Shown: positions 22,881 to 30,398 of the stretch, piece after piece | How positions within the stretch are numbered: the stretch's first letter is position 1 | Layout of the letters: each line of letters opens with the position of its first letter | From: Micromonospora maritima | GTDB taxonomy: Bacteria; Actinomycetota; Actinomycetes; Mycobacteriales; Micromonosporaceae | Assembly (NCBI RefSeq): GCF_902825405.1 | Contig: NZ_CADEAU010000006.1 | Location: forward strand, 1 to 44,171 | Length of the DNA stretch: 44,171 bases | Direction of reading: 5' to 3' | The notes under the pieces: model-generated | The model's input: the letters and a program-made list of their open reading frames with translations, nothing else | Told to the model about the DNA's origin: nothing | The model's database searches: none | Translations under genes and position numbers: made by a program

Positions 22881-24139
22881 CGCTCACCGACCACGCCGTC
22901 GAGGACCTGCTGCGCGAACTGGCGCCGCAGGTCCTCGGCGTGCTCGCCCGCCGGTTCGGTGACTTCGCCACCGCCGAGGACGCGGTGCAGGAGGCGTTGC
23001 TGGCGGCGACCCGGCAATGGCCCGCCGAAGGGCTGCCGGAGCATCCACGTGGCTGGCTCACCCAGGTGGCGTACCGGCGGATGATCGAGCTGGTGCGGGC
23101 CGAGACGGCGCGGCGCGAGCGGGAGGAACGCGCGGCCCGGCGCTCCGGCGAGGACCGGCGGACCGCCCCGGCCGCCGACGAGCCGCTGACCGGCGAGCGG
23201 GACGACACGCTGGTGCTGCTCTTCCTCTGCTGCCACCCGACGCTGAGCACCCCGTCGGCGATCGCGCTGACCCTGCGCGCGGTGGGCGGGTTGAGCACCG
23301 CCGAGATCGCGCGCGCGTTCCTCGTCCCCGAGGCCACCATGGCGCAGCGGATCAGCCGGGCCAAGCAGCGCATCCGCGACTCCGGGCTGCCCTTCCGGAT
23401 GCCCGAGCCGGCCGACCGGCAGGCCCGGCTCGCCGCCGTGCTGCACGTGCTCTACCTGATCTTCACCGAGGGACACACCGCCAGCCTCGGCGACGACCTG
23501 CGCCGGGTCGACCTCTCCGAGGAGGCGGTCCGGCTGGCCCGGGAGATGCACCGGCTGCTGCCCGACGACAGCGAGGTGGCCGGGCTGCTCGCCCTGATGC
23601 TGCTCACCGACGCGCGCGCCGCCGCCCGCACCGGCCCGTCCGGTGAGCTGATCCCGCTGGCCGAGCAGGACCGCTCCCGCTGGGACGCCGCCGCGATCGC
23701 GGAGGGGACGGCGCTGGTCACCGCCGCGATGGCTCGCGGGCCGGTCGGGCCGTACCAGCTCCAGGCCGCGGTCGCCGCGCTGCACGACGAGGCGCCGAGC
23801 GCGGCGGACACCGACTGGCCGCAGATCCTCGCGCTCTACGGGGTGCTGGAACGACTCACCGGCAGCCCGGTGGTGGCGCTCAACCGCGCCGTCGCCACCG
23901 CCATGGTGCACGGCCCGACGGCCGGACTGGACGCGCTCACCGGCCTGGCCGGTGATTCCCGGCTGGCCGGCTCGCACCGGCTCGACGCGGCCCGCGCCCA
24001 CCTGTACGAGATGGCCGGCGACCGCGAGGCCGCGGTGACCCACTACCGCGCCGCCGCCGCGCGGACCACCAGCCGTCCCGAGCAGGAGTACCTCCGGATG
24101 CGCGCCGCCCACCTGGCCACGCCACCCCCTCGACGCTGA
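22877..24139 (+). CDS. ECF42-group RNA polymerase sigma factor with C-terminal TPR-like domain
   Basis: 420 residues, much longer than ordinary ECF factors. Region 2 is about residues 8-75 (LARRFGDFATAEDAVQEALLAATRQWP). Region 4 is about 125-185 (LTLRAVGGLSTAEIARAFLVPEATMAQRISRAKQRI). The remaining 230 residues are helical and TPR-like, with conserved blocks such as VLYLIFTEGHTAS, LNRAVA and GDREAAVTHYRAA. That extension defines ECF42, which lacks an anti-sigma factor and needs its C-terminus for activity. Start GTG overlaps the YCII stop. Confidence 0.92.
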   Translation: MTLTDHAVEDLLRELAPQVLGVLARRFGDFATAEDAVQEALLAATRQWPAEGLPEHPRGWLTQVAYRRMIELVRAETARREREERAARRSGEDRRTAPAADEPLTGERDDTLVLLFLCCHPTLSTPSAIALTLRAVGGLSTAEIARAFLVPEATMAQRISRAKQRIRDSGLPFRMPEPADRQARLAAVLHVLYLIFTEGHTASLGDDLRRVDLSEEAVRLAREMHRLLPDDSEVAGLLALMLLTDARAAARTGPSGELIPLAEQDRSRWDAAAIAEGTALVTAAMARGPVGPYQLQAAVAALHDEAPSAADTDWPQILALYGVLERLTGSPVVALNRAVATAMVHGPTAGLDALTGLAGDSRLAGSHRLDAARAHLYEMAGDREAAVTHYRAAAARTTSRPEQEYLRMRAAHLATPPPRR

Positions 24140-24169
24140 CCCGGGAGTTCGCGTCGGACTCCTCGGTCG

Positions 24170-24742
24170 TCAGGCGGTGGGGCGGGGGGTGGCGGCGTCG
24201 CGCAGGGCCAGGGCCACGGTGGCGAACAGGGCCGCGCCGCAGCCGACGCCCGAGACCAGGCCGACCGCGGCGGCGCTGCCGCCGAGCGCGTGGACCAGGA
24301 AGCCGGCGACCCCGAGCGCGGTCATCACGGCGCCGAGCCAGTGGTAACGCGGCATCCGCCAGACCGCGGCCAGGCCGAAGAAGTGCACGCCCACCACCAC
24401 CGCGACCCAGGCGACCGCCACCTCGGGCCGGTCCAGCACGTTGTTGATCACGGACAGGCCGCCGAAGAGGGCGACCGCCTCCAGGGCCACCACGAGCCAG
24501 TAGCGGCGGTCCATGAAGCCGGCCGCCTCCTGCGCCGGGGCGGGCGTCTCCCGGCGGGCCACCCGGAACACGCCGACCAGGAGCAGCGCGGCCACCAGCA
24601 GACCGGCCACCCGCACCACGAGCGGCCACGGCGCGGCCAGGCCACCGCTGTTGACCAGGACGAAGACGGTCCCGAACGAGACGGCCACCAGCGAGCCGAC
24701 CACGAGCCCCGACGGTCGTCCCCTGGTCCCCGGCGCAGTCAT
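24170..24742 (-). CDS. Six-helix membrane protein, unknown function
   Basis: 190 residues from ATG 24740-24742, with GGGAGGGG upstream; the longer GTG frame adds an unlikely Arg/Cys-rich leader. About six hydrophobic helices are visible (LVVGSLVAVSFGTVFVLV; PLVVRVAGLLVAALLLVGVF; WLVVALEAVALFGGLSVI; VAVAWVAVVVGVHFFGLAAVW; WLGAVMTALGVAGFLVHAL; and the last Gly/Ala-rich one). Short polar loops and no signature motif. The family is not recognised. It converges on the sigma factor gene with a 30-bp gap. Confidence 0.7.
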   Translation of the reverse strand: MTAPGTRGRPSGLVVGSLVAVSFGTVFVLVNSGGLAAPWPLVVRVAGLLVAALLLVGVFRVARRETPAPAQEAAGFMDRRYWLVVALEAVALFGGLSVINNVLDRPEVAVAWVAVVVGVHFFGLAAVWRMPRYHWLGAVMTALGVAGFLVHALGGSAAAVGLVSGVGCGAALFATVALALRDAATPRPTA

Positions 24743-24904
24743 GGCGTCCCCTCCCGACGGTCGCGCCGTCCGGTCGGTCGGCGCGCGGCAGATCGTACGG
24801 CAGGTCTCCGCCCCCACGTCCGGCCACCAGATGCGAGGTAGTCGCCTTCTGGTTCAGGAGGACGACGCCGGATTGTCTCTCGGGAAAGCGAGCACGCGAA
24901 TCGG

Positions 24905-25189
24905 CTAGGAGAGCCGGCGGCGCGAGAACTGGACGCTCCATTGGGCCGATCGCACGGCGCTTGCTGGACTGAAAGCTGTGCTCATCAGCCAGCCCGGCGG
25001 ATTCGAGAGCAACGGTCCGGCTGCATCGATGATCCATCCATCCAGACCCAGCTCATTGAAGGCAGCTAGACCTACATGCTCCATCACCCGCTCCCCGGCA
25101 CCGCTCTGAAAGACACACACCGGGCCGACTGCGGTACCAACGAACTGCGGATACAGGGTGAAAAGGCTGCCGTACTCCCATTTCTCCAT
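24905..25189 (-). CDS. Small DUF4177-like protein
   Basis: 94 residues, ATG start. The pattern KWEY near the N-terminus, then AAFNELGLDGWIIDAAG and a final WSVQFSRRRL, resembles the small DUF4177-type fold (KWEY...LNxLGxxGWEL...FxRxL). That is a beta-sheet protein of unknown role. The match is by eye and covers three short blocks. The base composition is lower in GC than flanking DNA, like the two genes to its right, from which it is divergent with about 200 bp between. Confidence 0.6.
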   Translation of the reverse strand: MEKWEYGSLFTLYPQFVGTAVGPVCVFQSGAGERVMEHVGLAAFNELGLDGWIIDAAGPLLSNPPGWLMSTAFSPASAVRSAQWSVQFSRRRLS

Positions 25190-25391
25190 CTGGGCAGTCT
25201 CATCGTCGTCGCGGCCATCCCGAGGGCAGTGTCGGGTGACCGACAGGAACGGGAGGCGCTGACTTGAGACGCAGCGTGCACAATGGCAGGACCTTGGTGC
25301 CAGAGCACAAGCCGAGCGACTTAGCTTTTTCTACCCGGCGTTCGCTTCACCCGCAGCTGATTCGCAGAGACCATAGCTACGGAGATACAAG

Positions 25392-26807
25392 GTGGACAGC
25401 GACGAGCAGGACCGGACGGCAGGCGGGCCAGTCACGCCTCGCCACAAGGACGACCCGAAATCGTCTCCGGACAGTGGGCAGCAGGCCGCTGCACACGTGG
25501 GCCCGCCCCGACAACCGCCTCCGCCCGGCTTCGTGACCATGACCGCTACCGGGGCTGGCTCGGCGCGGGTGGTGCAGGCGGCCGGCGACGCCTACGTGAC
25601 CTTCGGCAAGGATCGCAGCGAAGCGCAGACGCTGACGGCCATGCCCGCACGGACGGCAGCGGCGGCACTGCTGGCGATGGAAGAGACAGAGGCAGCTGCG
25701 GTCGTTGCGGAGATGGATCTCTCCGCTGCCGTCCGACGCCTCGTTCTGATGCCGACGAGCCGGGCAGGTCGCTTGCTGGCCATGATGGATGAGCGACTCG
25801 CCGCGGAACGACTCACCCACATGCCAACCGACGTGGCCGCGTCGGTGCTCGCCGACATACCACCTGGTGTTGCGTGCGGTCTTGTCACCGAGATTCCGCC
25901 TTCTCACCTCGCGGCACTCCTCATCGAGATGCCGACGCGGCCGGCGGCCGAACTCATACGTGCAATTGACGAAGTCAACGGGGCTGCGCTGCTTTCGGCG
26001 ATGCTGATGCCACGGGCGGTGGAGTTGCTGCGTGCCATGCCGGCGGAGACCGGCGCCGCTGTGCTGACCGGCCTTCCGCTGCGCCAGACAACCCTCATTC
26101 TGCAGTCAGCCAATGATCTTCGGGAACTGCAGAATGTGATCTCGGGACTTTCCGACGAGATGCTCGCCGCCATCCTCGATGGGACGACCGCTGCCTACGC
26201 ATCAGCAATCTCCGCGGTTGTTCCGGAGGGGCGCCTCCGATCATTACTCCTGAGGTTGACCGAGCGGCGCCGGGCGGACATCGTCGAGCGCTTTTCCACT
26301 GATCAGGCACTATCTCTCCTCCCAGCAGCTGAACTGGTCGCTCTGGCCGCGCTGCTGCCGGCAGTGCAAGCTGCGGAGATCGCGGTGAGGCTTCCCGAAG
26401 GCTGCGCAGTCGCGATAGCCACCGCGCTTCCAGGTGATGCGGCCGCCTCCGTCTTGGCACAGCTCCCGTCGGCGAGAGCCATCGAGGTGCTTGCGGCGAT
26501 GTCCGATGAGTCGGCGGTGCTCACTGTTCCCCAGCTTCCCGTCTCTCTGGTCTGCGAGGTGCTCGGTGAGCTACCGGCTGAGGTCGCCGGCCGCGCGCTG
26601 GGGCACATGCCCATAGCCAAGGCCGCCCGCGTACTGTCGCGACTCACGCTCGAACTCGCGGCGGTAGTCGCTGAGGAGATGCCCGCTCGTGAGGCGGCGG
26701 CAGCACTCGAGGCGATGCAGCCCTATGGACGGTCCAGCGAGGTGATGCGCAGGATGTCCGGCGAGAGCCGCCGTCGCGTACGGAGCTACGCGCGCTCGAT
26801 CCGTTGA
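25392..26807 (+). CDS. Alpha-solenoid protein of about 30 twelve-residue (MgtE-N-like) repeats
   Basis: 471 residues, GTG with GGAG 7 nt upstream. Residues 1-50 are polar and Pro/Gln-rich. Residues 57-71 read SARVVQAAGDAYVTF, a motif shared with the next gene. From about residue 79 to 460 the sequence repeats every 12 residues with the pattern AAxVLAxMPxxx, over thirty times. Examples: AAERLTHMPTDV, AASVLADIPPGV, AVELLRAMPAET, AASVLAQLPSAR, AGRALGHMPIAK. The unit resembles the MgtE intracellular N domain and FliG-type helical repeats, but no CBS, membrane or FliG motor parts are present. No signal peptide, so cytoplasmic; probably a binding scaffold. GC is visibly lower than that of neighbours, which suggests transfer. 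Confidence 0.72.
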   Translation: MDSDEQDRTAGGPVTPRHKDDPKSSPDSGQQAAAHVGPPRQPPPPGFVTMTATGAGSARVVQAAGDAYVTFGKDRSEAQTLTAMPARTAAAALLAMEETEAAAVVAEMDLSAAVRRLVLMPTSRAGRLLAMMDERLAAERLTHMPTDVAASVLADIPPGVACGLVTEIPPSHLAALLIEMPTRPAAELIRAIDEVNGAALLSAMLMPRAVELLRAMPAETGAAVLTGLPLRQTTLILQSANDLRELQNVISGLSDEMLAAILDGTTAAYASAISAVVPEGRLRSLLLRLTERRRADIVERFSTDQALSLLPAAELVALAALLPAVQAAEIAVRLPEGCAVAIATALPGDAAASVLAQLPSARAIEVLAAMSDESAVLTVPQLPVSLVCEVLGELPAEVAGRALGHMPIAKAARVLSRLTLELAAVVAEEMPAREAAAALEAMQPYGRSSEVMRRMSGESRRRVRSYARSIR

Positions 26808-26843
26808 CCGACCTGGTCTGTCACTCTGCCCGGAGGTCACGCA

Positions 26844-27278
26844 GTGGAGGCTGAACTGGTGGCGTTGGCGTCCACCGCAGGCACGACGGTGGTTAGCCTG
26901 CTGGTCACCGACAGTTGGACGACGGCACGAGACGCCATGGTCGCGTTGTGGAAGCGAGTTCATCCGCAGCGGTCCGGCTTCGTCGCGGACGAGCTCGGGG
27001 AGGCCCGTGCCGCACTCTTGACGGCCCTCCGGAGCGGTGACGCGACCGTACAGAAGGATCTGGTCGGCGAGTGGCAGGGGAAGGTCCGGAGGTTGCTCGC
27101 TACGGACCCAGATGCTTCCGAGGAGCTCCGTCGCCTGCTCCGCGAGGATCTGTTGCCGGCGCTTCCGCCAGCGCAGACGAAGACGATCAACTTGCACGCG
27201 CATGCGTCGGGCACGTCTCAGGTCAATCAGGCGGGTGGCAACCTGCACGTCCACAACCGCGGCCGGGGATACCAGTGA
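26844..27278 (+). CDS. Small helical protein with VNQAGGNLHV C-terminal motif, partner of the solenoid gene
   Basis: 144 residues, GTG with GGAGG 7 nt upstream, 36 bp behind the solenoid gene and so probably in one operon. Residues 3-22 are hydrophobic (AELVALASTAGTTVVSLLV), either a membrane-seeking or a packing helix. A charged helical region follows (48-105, EARAALLTAL..., KVRRLLATDPDASEELRRLL). The C-terminal 30 residues read INLHAHASGTSQVNQAGGNLHVHN, a Gly/His/Asn-rich beta-like tail whose VNQAGGNLHV parallels VVQAAGDAYV in the upstream protein. I recall similar small proteins in streptomycetes beside NTPase or TPR genes of suspected conflict systems, always of unknown function. Confidence 0.68.
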   Translation: MEAELVALASTAGTTVVSLLVTDSWTTARDAMVALWKRVHPQRSGFVADELGEARAALLTALRSGDATVQKDLVGEWQGKVRRLLATDPDASEELRRLLREDLLPALPPAQTKTINLHAHASGTSQVNQAGGNLHVHNRGRGYQ

Positions 27279-27403
27279 CTCGTCGGCGACCAGAAGTTCC
27301 GGATCAGGCCAGACGAGGACCTCGCCCCTGAGTGAGTGAGCTCCGTGGCCGCTCGGCGACGTCTTCTCTTGCCTGGCATCCGTCATTCCCGGCAATGACC
27401 GAA

Positions 27404-27431
27404 GTGGCCGGGCCCGTGCGGGCCCGGCCAC
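27404..27431. terminator. Terminator hairpin between the solenoid operon and the mannanase
   Basis: A perfect 13-bp inverted repeat around TG (arms 27404-27416 and 27419-27431), placed 17 bp beyond the mannanase stop and about 125 bp beyond the rightward operon, so it can serve both strands. Confidence 0.7.
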
Positions 27432-27447
27432 CGGCGTACGGGGTCGG

Positions 27448-28848
27448 TCAGCTCGCGGCGCAGGTCACCGCGGGCACGGCGTTGGTGCCGTTCCAGCTGG
27501 CGATGAAGCCGAAGCTGGTGCTGGCGCCGGCGCCCAGCCGGCCGTTGTAGTCCACGTTACGGGCGGTGTACGCCGCCCCGCTGTTGCTGACCGTGGCGCT
27601 CCACGACTGGCTGACGGCCTGGCCGTTGGCGAACGTCCACTTCGTGGTCCAGCCGGTGATCGCGGCGGAACCGGCGGTCACCTTGACCTCGCCCTGGAAG
27701 CCGCCCTGCCACGAGTTGACGATCGTGTACGTGGCGGTGCAGCCACCGGCCGGCGGAGGCGTGGTGGTCGGCGGCGTGGTCGGGCTCGGGCTGGTGGTCG
27801 GGCTGGTGGTCGGGCTGGGGCTCGTCGTCGGGCTCGGGCTGGTGGTCGGGCTCGGCGTGCTGCCGGCGAAGACGGAGGCCTCGCGGGCGGTCGCGGCGAT
27901 GCCGTTGGCCCCGTTGAAGATCCGCTGGCCCCAGCTGGTGAGCTGGGCCGGGTTGAAACCGGTGGTCATGTCGAGGTACTCGACGCCGCCGCCGTTGCCG
28001 CTCCACGACCAGCCCAGGTAGCCGATGCCGTTGGCCTGACTGTAGGACATGATCGCGTCCTCGTCGGGGTTGCCGTCGGAGTGGTTGAACCCGAACTCAC
28101 CCACCACGATGGGCAGCCCGGCGGAGCGGAACCGGCCCAGGTAGTCGCTGACCTCCGCGGCGGTGTCGAAGACGCCGTACATGTGGATGGAGAAGACGGT
28201 GTTGCGCTGCGGGTCGGCGTTGAACACGGTGCCGGCGTTGTCGCGCATGGTGAACGACCAGTCCTGGCCCCAGTTCGGCCCGTCCACCATGATCGTGTGG
28301 GTGAGGCCACCGGCCCGCAGCCGCTTGATCGCGTTCGAGGTGTCGGTGGTCCAGGCGCCGTAGCCCTGGTTGCCGAACGGCTCGTTGCCGATGTTGACGA
28401 TGACGTACTTCTCCTGGCCCTTGAGCACGTCGGCGATGCTCAGCCAGTAGTCGGTGGCCTTGGCCAGCGTGGTGGCGGCGCCGTCCTCGCCGTAGCCGGT
28501 GGTGTCGTGCACCTCCAGCACGCAGATCAGCCGGTTGGCCTTGCACAGCGAGATCACGTTGGCCACGTCGGCGGCGCTGTTCCTGGTCCAGCGGTCGCCG
28601 CTGCCCAGCACCACCCGGACCGTGTTGGCGCCGAGCGCCTTGATGTTCGCGAACGAACTGGTCTGCTGCGGGTACCAGGTGTGCGCGTGGTTGACCCCAC
28701 GCATGACGAACTCGGTGCCGTTGGCGTCGTAGAGCCGCCCGTTCGAGACGGAGAAACCGGCGGCGGCGTGCGCCGGCTGCCCGAAGGCGAAGACGGCGGC
28801 GAGGGCCGTCAGCAGGGCGGCGCCCGCGACGGAGAGCAACTTCTTCAT
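27448..28848 (-). CDS. Secreted GH5 endo-beta-1,4-mannanase with CBM2
   Basis: 466 residues. A Sec signal peptide (1-28, ending AHA), then a GH5 catalytic domain (about 30-325) of the subfamily 8 mannanase type: FVMRGVNHAHTWYPQQ, NTVRVVLGSGDRW, acid/base Glu156 in NIGNEPFG, HMYGVF, nucleophile Glu251 in VVGEFGFNHSDG, and WSWSGNGGGVEYLD. A Ser/Pro/Thr linker (about 331-366) leads to a family 2 carbohydrate-binding module with the flanking Cys pair (GCTATYTIV and VTCAAS). It cuts mannan or galactomannan outside the cell. The nearby intracellular alpha-galactosidase could treat released galactosyl side chains. Control is probably by the twin palindromes upstream. Confidence 0.92.
   Translation of the reverse strand: MKKLLSVAGAALLTALAAVFAFGQPAHAAAGFSVSNGRLYDANGTEFVMRGVNHAHTWYPQQTSSFANIKALGANTVRVVLGSGDRWTRNSAADVANVISLCKANRLICVLEVHDTTGYGEDGAATTLAKATDYWLSIADVLKGQEKYVIVNIGNEPFGNQGYGAWTTDTSNAIKRLRAGGLTHTIMVDGPNWGQDWSFTMRDNAGTVFNADPQRNTVFSIHMYGVFDTAAEVSDYLGRFRSAGLPIVVGEFGFNHSDGNPDEDAIMSYSQANGIGYLGWSWSGNGGGVEYLDMTTGFNPAQLTSWGQRIFNGANGIAATAREASVFAGSTPSPTTSPSPTTSPSPTTSPTTSPSPTTPPTTTPPPAGGCTATYTIVNSWQGGFQGEVKVTAGSAAITGWTTKWTFANGQAVSQSWSATVSNSGAAYTARNVDYNGRLGAGASTSFGFIASWNGTNAVPAVTCAAS
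27766..27858 (-). repeat. Tandem codon repeat encoding the Pro-Ser-Thr linker
   Basis: Imperfect repeats of units such as gggctcgggctggtggtc encode runs of TTSPSP between the catalytic domain and CBM2. Such tracts change length by slippage, and assembly errors are possible here. Confidence 0.6.
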
Positions 28849-28992
28849 GGCTGTCCTCAGGGGAAGGTGTCACCCCGTGCCCGAGCGGGGGTGCGGTGAT
28901 GGTGACGAAGCGGTGGCGGCTGAGCCCGACAGCCGCGCCCGTGACTCCCGGCGGACGCCGGCATCAGCGTAGGCCGATGGGGCGCGGAAGGC

Positions 28993-29000
28993 AACCGGTT
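28993..29000. promoter_or_regulatory. Palindromic operator candidate 1 upstream of mannanase
   Basis: AACCGGTT within GCAACCGGTTAAG. The CG-centred palindrome resembles LacI/GalR-family operators. It lies 145 bp before the mannanase start, and a second copy in the same flanking context lies exactly 90 bp further away. Confidence 0.5.
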
Positions 29001-29004
29001 AAGT

Positions 29005-29040
29005 CCTGCGGCGGCCCGCGCAGTCACGGGCCGCCGCAGG
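29005..29040. other. Strong hairpin between the two operator candidates
   Basis: A perfect 14-bp stem (arms 29005-29018 and 29027-29040) with an 8-base loop. It is as strong as the terminators in this window, yet no gene ends here: both flanking genes are transcribed away from it. It may end a short leader or antisense RNA, or insulate the two promoters. The rest of the 363-base gap (28849-29211) holds the two palindromes, a small CACCA/TGGTG hairpin and no gene I can support. Confidence 0.55.
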
Positions 29041-29082
29041 GGCGGTCATCCCCACCACAGGATGGTGCGCCACCCCGGCCTG

Positions 29083-29090
29083 AACCGGTT
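29083..29090. promoter_or_regulatory. Palindromic operator candidate 2 upstream of mannanase
   Basis: AACCGGTT within TGAACCGGTTAAG, the same core and right flank as the site at 28993, 90 bp apart centre to centre. It may serve the mannanase, the LLM oxidoreductase gene at 29212, or both through looping. Confidence 0.5.
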
Positions 29091-29211
29091 AAGCCGGACT
29101 GTAGGCAGCATCCGACCGGACGTCAAGACGGGCGGCCCGGGAAGCGGACAGCCGGGTTGATCCGCCTCCGGCGGGGTATCGGAAGACGATCCACCCGGAA
29201 GGAGATGCGCC

Positions 29212-30174
29212 ATGGTGAACGTCGGCTACACCCTGATGTGCGAGCAGGCCGGCCCGAAGGAACTGGTGGACCACGCCGTGCGCGCCGAGGCCGCCGGTTT
29301 CGACCACCTGGTCATGTCCGACCACTACTACCCCTGGCTGGAGTCGCAGGGCCACTCGCCGTACGCCTGGTCGGTGCTCGGCGCGGTCGCGCACGCCACC
29401 AGCCGGCCCGAGCTGCTGTCGTTCGTCACCTGCCCGATCCGGCGCTACCACCCGGCGGTGGTGGCGCAGAAGGCCAGCACCATCGGGGTGCTCTCGGACG
29501 GCCGGTTCACGCTCGGCCTCGGTGCCGGGGAGAACCTCAACGAGCACGTGGTGGGCGGATGGCCGCACGTGCAGCAGCGGCACGAGATGTTCGAGGAGGC
29601 GCTCCAGATCATCCGGCCGCTGCTCAACGGCGAGACGTTGACGTTCTCCGGCAACCACTTCGACGTGCCCGACGCGTACGTGTGGGACCGGCCGGAGCAC
29701 CCGGTGCCGATGGCGGTGGCCGCGTCCGGTCGGCAGTCGGCCACGTTGGCCGCCGAGTACGCGGACGCCATGATCGCCACCGACCCGCTGTCGCACCTGG
29801 TCGAGATGTACGAGGAGGCCGGTGGCGCGGGTCGTCCCCGCTACGGGCAGGTGGCCATCTGCTACGGCCCGGACGAGGCCGAGTGCCGCAAGATCGTGCA
29901 CGACCAGTTCCGCTGGTTCGGCATGGGCTGGAAGGTCAACGCCGACCTGCCCGACCCGGACGCGTTCGACGCGGCCACCCAGTTCGTCCGCGAGGAGGAC
30001 GTGGCCGAGGGCATCACCTGCGGCCCGGACGTCGACCGGCACGTCGAGGCGTTCAAGAAGTTCGTCGACGCCGGGTTCACCCACGTGGCGCTGGTCCAGG
30101 TCGGCGGCGACAGCCAGCCGATGTTCCTCGACTGGGCGCAGGAGCAGCTGCTGCCCCGACTGCGCGAGCTGTGA
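29212..30174 (+). CDS. LLM-class F420-dependent oxidoreductase
   Basis: 320 residues, ATG with AAGGAG upstream. A luciferase-like TIM barrel: GYTLMCEQAGPKELVDHAVRAEAAGFDHLVMSDHYYPW, VTCPIRRYHPAVVAQKASTIGVLSDGRFTLGLGAGENLNEHVVG and PVPMAVAASGRQSATLAAEYADAMI. These segments fit the F420-dependent glucose-6-phosphate dehydrogenase-related group (TIGR03557-like). The substrate is unknown and probably not glucose-6-phosphate. Cytoplasmic; uses coenzyme F420, like the PPOX-fold protein at 3911. Its transcript ends at the hairpin 30182-30212. Confidence 0.9.
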   Translation: MVNVGYTLMCEQAGPKELVDHAVRAEAAGFDHLVMSDHYYPWLESQGHSPYAWSVLGAVAHATSRPELLSFVTCPIRRYHPAVVAQKASTIGVLSDGRFTLGLGAGENLNEHVVGGWPHVQQRHEMFEEALQIIRPLLNGETLTFSGNHFDVPDAYVWDRPEHPVPMAVAASGRQSATLAAEYADAMIATDPLSHLVEMYEEAGGAGRPRYGQVAICYGPDEAECRKIVHDQFRWFGMGWKVNADLPDPDAFDAATQFVREEDVAEGITCGPDVDRHVEAFKKFVDAGFTHVALVQVGGDSQPMFLDWAQEQLLPRLREL

Positions 30175-30181
30175 CCCGCCC

Positions 30182-30212
30182 GGGCGTTGCCGCGGTGCGC
30201 GCGGCAACGCCC
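30182..30212 (+). terminator. Terminator hairpin after the LLM oxidoreductase gene
   Basis: A perfect 13-bp stem (30182-30194 with 30200-30212) around a 5-base loop, starting 8 bp after the stop codon. Confidence 0.7.
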
Positions 30213-30237
30213 CGACCTGCCCGGAGGAGCTGACGTC

Positions 30238-30357
30238 ATGCGTATCGGAAACACCGAGATCAGGCCCGCCGGCGGCGGGTTCGGCTGTCTTCTGATGATC
30301 CTCTTCTCGATCGTCGCCTCGGTGGTGCTCACCGTGCTGCTCAACCTGGTCCTGTAG
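30238..30357 (+). CDS. 39-residue single-helix membrane protein
   Basis: A short ORF with an excellent Shine-Dalgarno (GGAGGAG, 8 nt before the ATG). The product begins MRIGNTEIRPAGGGFGCLLM and continues as one hydrophobic helix ending NLVL. A polar, Gly-rich N-terminus and one transmembrane helix suggest a small inner-membrane protein. The ribosome site, typical codon bias and position between a terminator and the next gene support it as real. I believe similar micro-proteins occur in related genomes but cannot verify it. Function unknown. Confidence 0.65.
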   Translation: MRIGNTEIRPAGGGFGCLLMILFSIVASVVLTVLLNLVL

Positions 30358-30398
30358 AACCGCCCTCACCGACCGGCCGGCGGCAACACAATGAGGTC

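Noticed and set aside
13083..24139. Secondary-metabolite gene cluster
   Set aside because: Regulators, an exporter and SDR/F420 enzymes occur in the window, but no core biosynthetic enzyme (PKS, NRPS, terpene synthase, RiPP) is present.
24830..27290. Prophage or integrative element
   Set aside because: No integrase, transposase, phage structural gene, tRNA or direct-repeat border is visible; only composition and unusual genes point to transfer.
27766..27858. Repeat tract resembling a CRISPR-like array
   Set aside because: The repeats are codon repeats of the TTSPSP linker in the mannanase frame, without spacers.
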